Part shown: piece after piece, positions 14,628 through 16,314 of the stretch
How positions within the stretch are numbered: the stretch's first letter is position 1
Layout: each line of letters begins with the position of its first letter
NCBI GenBank assembly: GCA_002167265.1
Contig: NHDJ01000047.1
Coordinates: 1-16,314, forward strand
Length of the DNA stretch: 16,314 nucleotides
Source: Verrucomicrobia bacterium TMED56
GTDB taxonomy: Bacteria; Verrucomicrobiota; Verrucomicrobiia; Opitutales; Seribacteraceae
Reading direction: 5' to 3'
Translations under genes and position numbers: made by a program
The notes under the pieces: model-generated
Told to the model about the DNA's origin: nothing
Databases searched by the model: none
Seen by the model: the letters and a program-made list of their open reading frames with translations, nothing else

Positions 14628-15743
14628 ATGTCAGACATCGATTCAAACTCTACCGCCAAAACTTTGATCATCCTGCTCAATATGGGTGGTCCTCAAAATA
14701 AAGATGAGATTCACCCTTATCTAAAAGAACTCTTCCAAGACCGAGAACTCTTAAAGTTACCTTTTCAGAAAGTATTAGGTCGCATCATCGCATGGCGTAG
14801 AACTCCGAAAATACAGGAAAGATATGAAGAAATTGGTCAATACTCCCCGACTAAGAGGATCATGGATGACCAATGCGTGGAGATCGCAAAGAGTTTGGAT
14901 ATTCTTCGCCCCCAATCCGCTCCTCACAAGTGTGTTTCCGGATTTCGATATTGCTCACCTCGCACGAGTGAAATGATTGAGCAATTCGGCCAAGCAGAAA
15001 AAATTATCCTTTTTTCCCAATATCCCCAACACAGTTGCTGTACCAGCGGTTCATCACTTTGCGATGCCTACCGGTGGCTCGATGAACAGGGGGGAAAGGA
15101 TTATCGGGAGAAGATATCAGTCATTGACCAATGGTGGGACCGAGATGACTACTCAGAACTTTGGGCCATGCTTATAAAGAGAAAGTTTGAGGAAATGAAA
15201 AATACTCACAGTCTCCAAGACCAAGATATTCGTGTTATTTACTCCGCTCACAGTCTGCCTGAATCCTACTGCCTTGAGAAAGGAGATAAATACAATGAAG
15301 AAATCCAAGGATCAATGGAGAGGATTGAACAAGTTCTCAAGTCATGGGGCTTACAACACGAAGGTGCTCTTGCATGGCAAAGCAAGGTCGGCCCACAAAG
15401 AACTAAATGGCTATCTCCTAGCACACCGACGGTTATTGCAGAGACCAAACAAAAAGCGATTCTCATGGTACCGATTGCATTTACCACGGATCATATTGAA
15501 ACTCTCGATGAAATTGACATTGAATTTCGTGGATACGCAGATGAAGTTGTCGATCATTTTGAGCGTGTTGACTGCTTTAACATGGAAGAGACTTTTATTG
15601 AACTCTGTGCTAGATTAGTTTCCGAACATATCGACTCTGAATATGACTCCCAGATTAGACCCTGCTGCGTAAATTGTGAGGGTAATGATTGTGCGGCAAT
15701 GAGATCATACTTCAACTCCCACCCGATTAGTCAAAAGGTTTAA
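14628..15743 (+). CDS. hemH: Ferrochelatase, probably [2Fe-2S]-containing
   Basis: The 371-residue enzyme inserts ferrous iron into protoporphyrin IX, the last step of haem b synthesis, following the product of the gene upstream. Landmarks: L-L-N-M-G-G-P at 16-22, Y-S-P-T near 72-75, Y-P-Q-H-S-C-C-T-S-G-S-S at 132-143, the catalytic histidine H208 in S-A-H-S-L-P, W-Q-S-K-V-G-P at 250-256, and the acidic site D-H-I-E-T-L-D-E with E291. The C terminus carries C347-x2-C350-x4-C355, and C137 lies in the loop equivalent to human Cys196, which together form the [2Fe-2S] ligand set of animal and some bacterial ferrochelatases. No N-terminal transmembrane segment is seen. Length fits cluster-bearing bacterial enzymes. 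A partial CcsA/HemX-like gene follows 79 bases downstream. Confidence 0.97.
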   Translation: MSDIDSNSTAKTLIILLNMGGPQNKDEIHPYLKELFQDRELLKLPFQKVLGRIIAWRRTPKIQERYEEIGQYSPTKRIMDDQCVEIAKSLDILRPQSAPHKCVSGFRYCSPRTSEMIEQFGQAEKIILFSQYPQHSCCTSGSSLCDAYRWLDEQGGKDYREKISVIDQWWDRDDYSELWAMLIKRKFEEMKNTHSLQDQDIRVIYSAHSLPESYCLEKGDKYNEEIQGSMERIEQVLKSWGLQHEGALAWQSKVGPQRTKWLSPSTPTVIAETKQKAILMVPIAFTTDHIETLDEIDIEFRGYADEVVDHFERVDCFNMEETFIELCARLVSEHIDSEYDSQIRPCCVNCEGNDCAAMRSYFNSHPISQKV

Positions 15744-15822
15744 GAAACACATGTTCAACAAACTACATTTAAATAAGTTTTCGAGTTGATTTGCTGATTC
15801 TTATAAGGGTAATTTATTAGAC

Positions 15823-16314
15823 ATGAACATGAATGACACCAGAGATCTTCTTTGGTTAGCAGGTGGTCTGTACGGTGTAGCATTTGTCATTGGATTATTT
15901 AAAACATTCAAAGTCAATTGGTCTATTATCAGGATGGCTCCATTTTTGACTATTTCTCTGGGGTTCCTAATCCATACCAGAGCCCTTTACATAAGAGGAT
16001 TAGATGTGCATGGATGTCCATTGGGAAACACGCTCGAACGAGTCCAATTTATTCTATGGTCTTTAATTCTGGCATTTTTGATCCTTCGCATCGTATGGCG
16101 CCTAGACTTGCTCGGTTCATTCTGTGCTGGACTTTCCTTTTGTGCAGGTTGGCTTTCTCTACTTTTTCCTGGCTTTGATTCCAAATACTGGCTTCTTGCA
16201 GACTATCAAAAACTATTTTCAAGCCCTTGGATTGAATTACATGCATCAATCGCAATCTTTAGTTACGGGATATTTTCCCTCTTATCGATTGTTTGTGCAA
16301 TGTATCTCATCCAA
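15823..16314 (+). CDS. CcsA/HemX-like multi-membrane protein, 5' part (runs off window)
   Basis: The frame from ATG 15823 is open to the right edge (164 residues so far). It contains at least four hydrophobic segments: about 10-27, 38-54, 74-92 and 97-115, with a further one at about 138-162. H-G-C-P-L-G-N-T-L-E-R-V-Q-F near 63-76 resembles the C-P-x-x-N-x-x-E-x-x-x-F element of CcsA/CcmC/HemX-type proteins. P-W-I-E-L-H-A-S at 135-142, followed by F-S-Y-G-I-F-S-L, resembles the conserved histidine-bearing helix. CcsA exports or attaches haem in cytochrome c maturation and has a downstream W-rich WWD segment; HemX affects glutamyl-tRNA reductase and lacks it. That segment would lie outside the window, so the two cannot be separated. 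Position after hemY and hemH supports a haem-related role. A second ATG lies at 15829. Confidence 0.75.
   Translation, partial: MNMNDTRDLLWLAGGLYGVAFVIGLFKTFKVNWSIIRMAPFLTISLGFLIHTRALYIRGLDVHGCPLGNTLERVQFILWSLILAFLILRIVWRLDLLGSFCAGLSFCAGWLSLLFPGFDSKYWLLADYQKLFSSPWIELHASIAIFSYGIFSLLSIVCAMYLIQ

Noticed and set aside
15918..16178. Plus-strand 86-residue frame and minus-strand frames at 15987-16255.
   Set aside because: The longer frame from 15823 to the window edge gives a convincing multi-helix membrane protein; these are shadows of it.
1..16314. Search for tRNA, rRNA, CRISPR repeats, insertion-sequence ends, riboswitch-like leaders and phage genes.
   Set aside because: No cloverleaf, regularly spaced repeats, transposase motifs or long structured leaders were seen; the window is densely coding, with all gaps under about 120 bases.

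Overview
The window reads as chromosomal DNA of a moderately AT-rich bacterium, most likely a marine Verrucomicrobiota of the Opitutales/Puniceicoccales kind. This placement is inference. It rests on the combination of an exported formylglycine sulfatase, an exported PQQ-type beta-propeller, an exported DUF362-like protein and an exported squalene-cyclase-like toroid with a dnaG-rpoD unit, a bacterial SUI1 (YciH) protein and an oxygen-dependent haem branch. Most start codons lack a clear Shine-Dalgarno sequence. No rRNA, tRNA, CRISPR array, insertion sequence or phage gene was seen, and no gene-free stretch exceeds about 120 bases.

Layout. (1) 1-4362 holds envelope and secretory genes: the 3' end of an HlyD/RND-type periplasmic adaptor, an exported alpha/alpha-toroid protein, a convergent acylphosphatase, an unrecognised acidic protein and an exported sulfatase. 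(2) 4422-6732 on the minus strand is a two-gene unit, a DUF362-like exported protein followed by a PQQ-type beta-propeller. (3) 6754-12126 is a tight plus-strand unit: TPR protein, DNA primase (dnaG) and primary sigma factor (rpoD). This is a macromolecular-synthesis operon with a TPR gene where rpsU stands in classic versions. (4) 12201-12497 is tatA, with a well-formed promoter so close that the mRNA may be leaderless. (5) 12508-13133 on the minus strand holds a 73-residue unknown protein translationally coupled by an ATGA overlap to a SUI1/YciH initiation-factor homologue. (6) 13194-16314 is a haem block: protoporphyrinogen oxidase, ferrochelatase and the 5' part of a CcsA/HemX-like membrane protein that runs off the window.

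How the genes fit together. Regions 1 and 2 encode mostly exported proteins, consistent with polysaccharide or envelope work outside the cytoplasm. Region 3 couples replication priming with transcription initiation. TatA supplies part of the twin-arginine exporter. Region 6 carries out the last two steps of haem synthesis and probably continues into cytochrome assembly or glutamyl-tRNA reductase control.

The most notable observations are a DnaG whose CHC2 zinc ribbon has lost three of four ligands at exactly conserved spacing; an RpoD with an approximately 94-residue histone-H1-like Lys/Ala/Ser/Thr tail; a ferrochelatase carrying all four cysteines of the human-type [2Fe-2S] site; and a 13-bp inverted repeat sitting in the spacer of the tatA promoter. 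No wholly new multi-gene system could be demonstrated from sequence alone.
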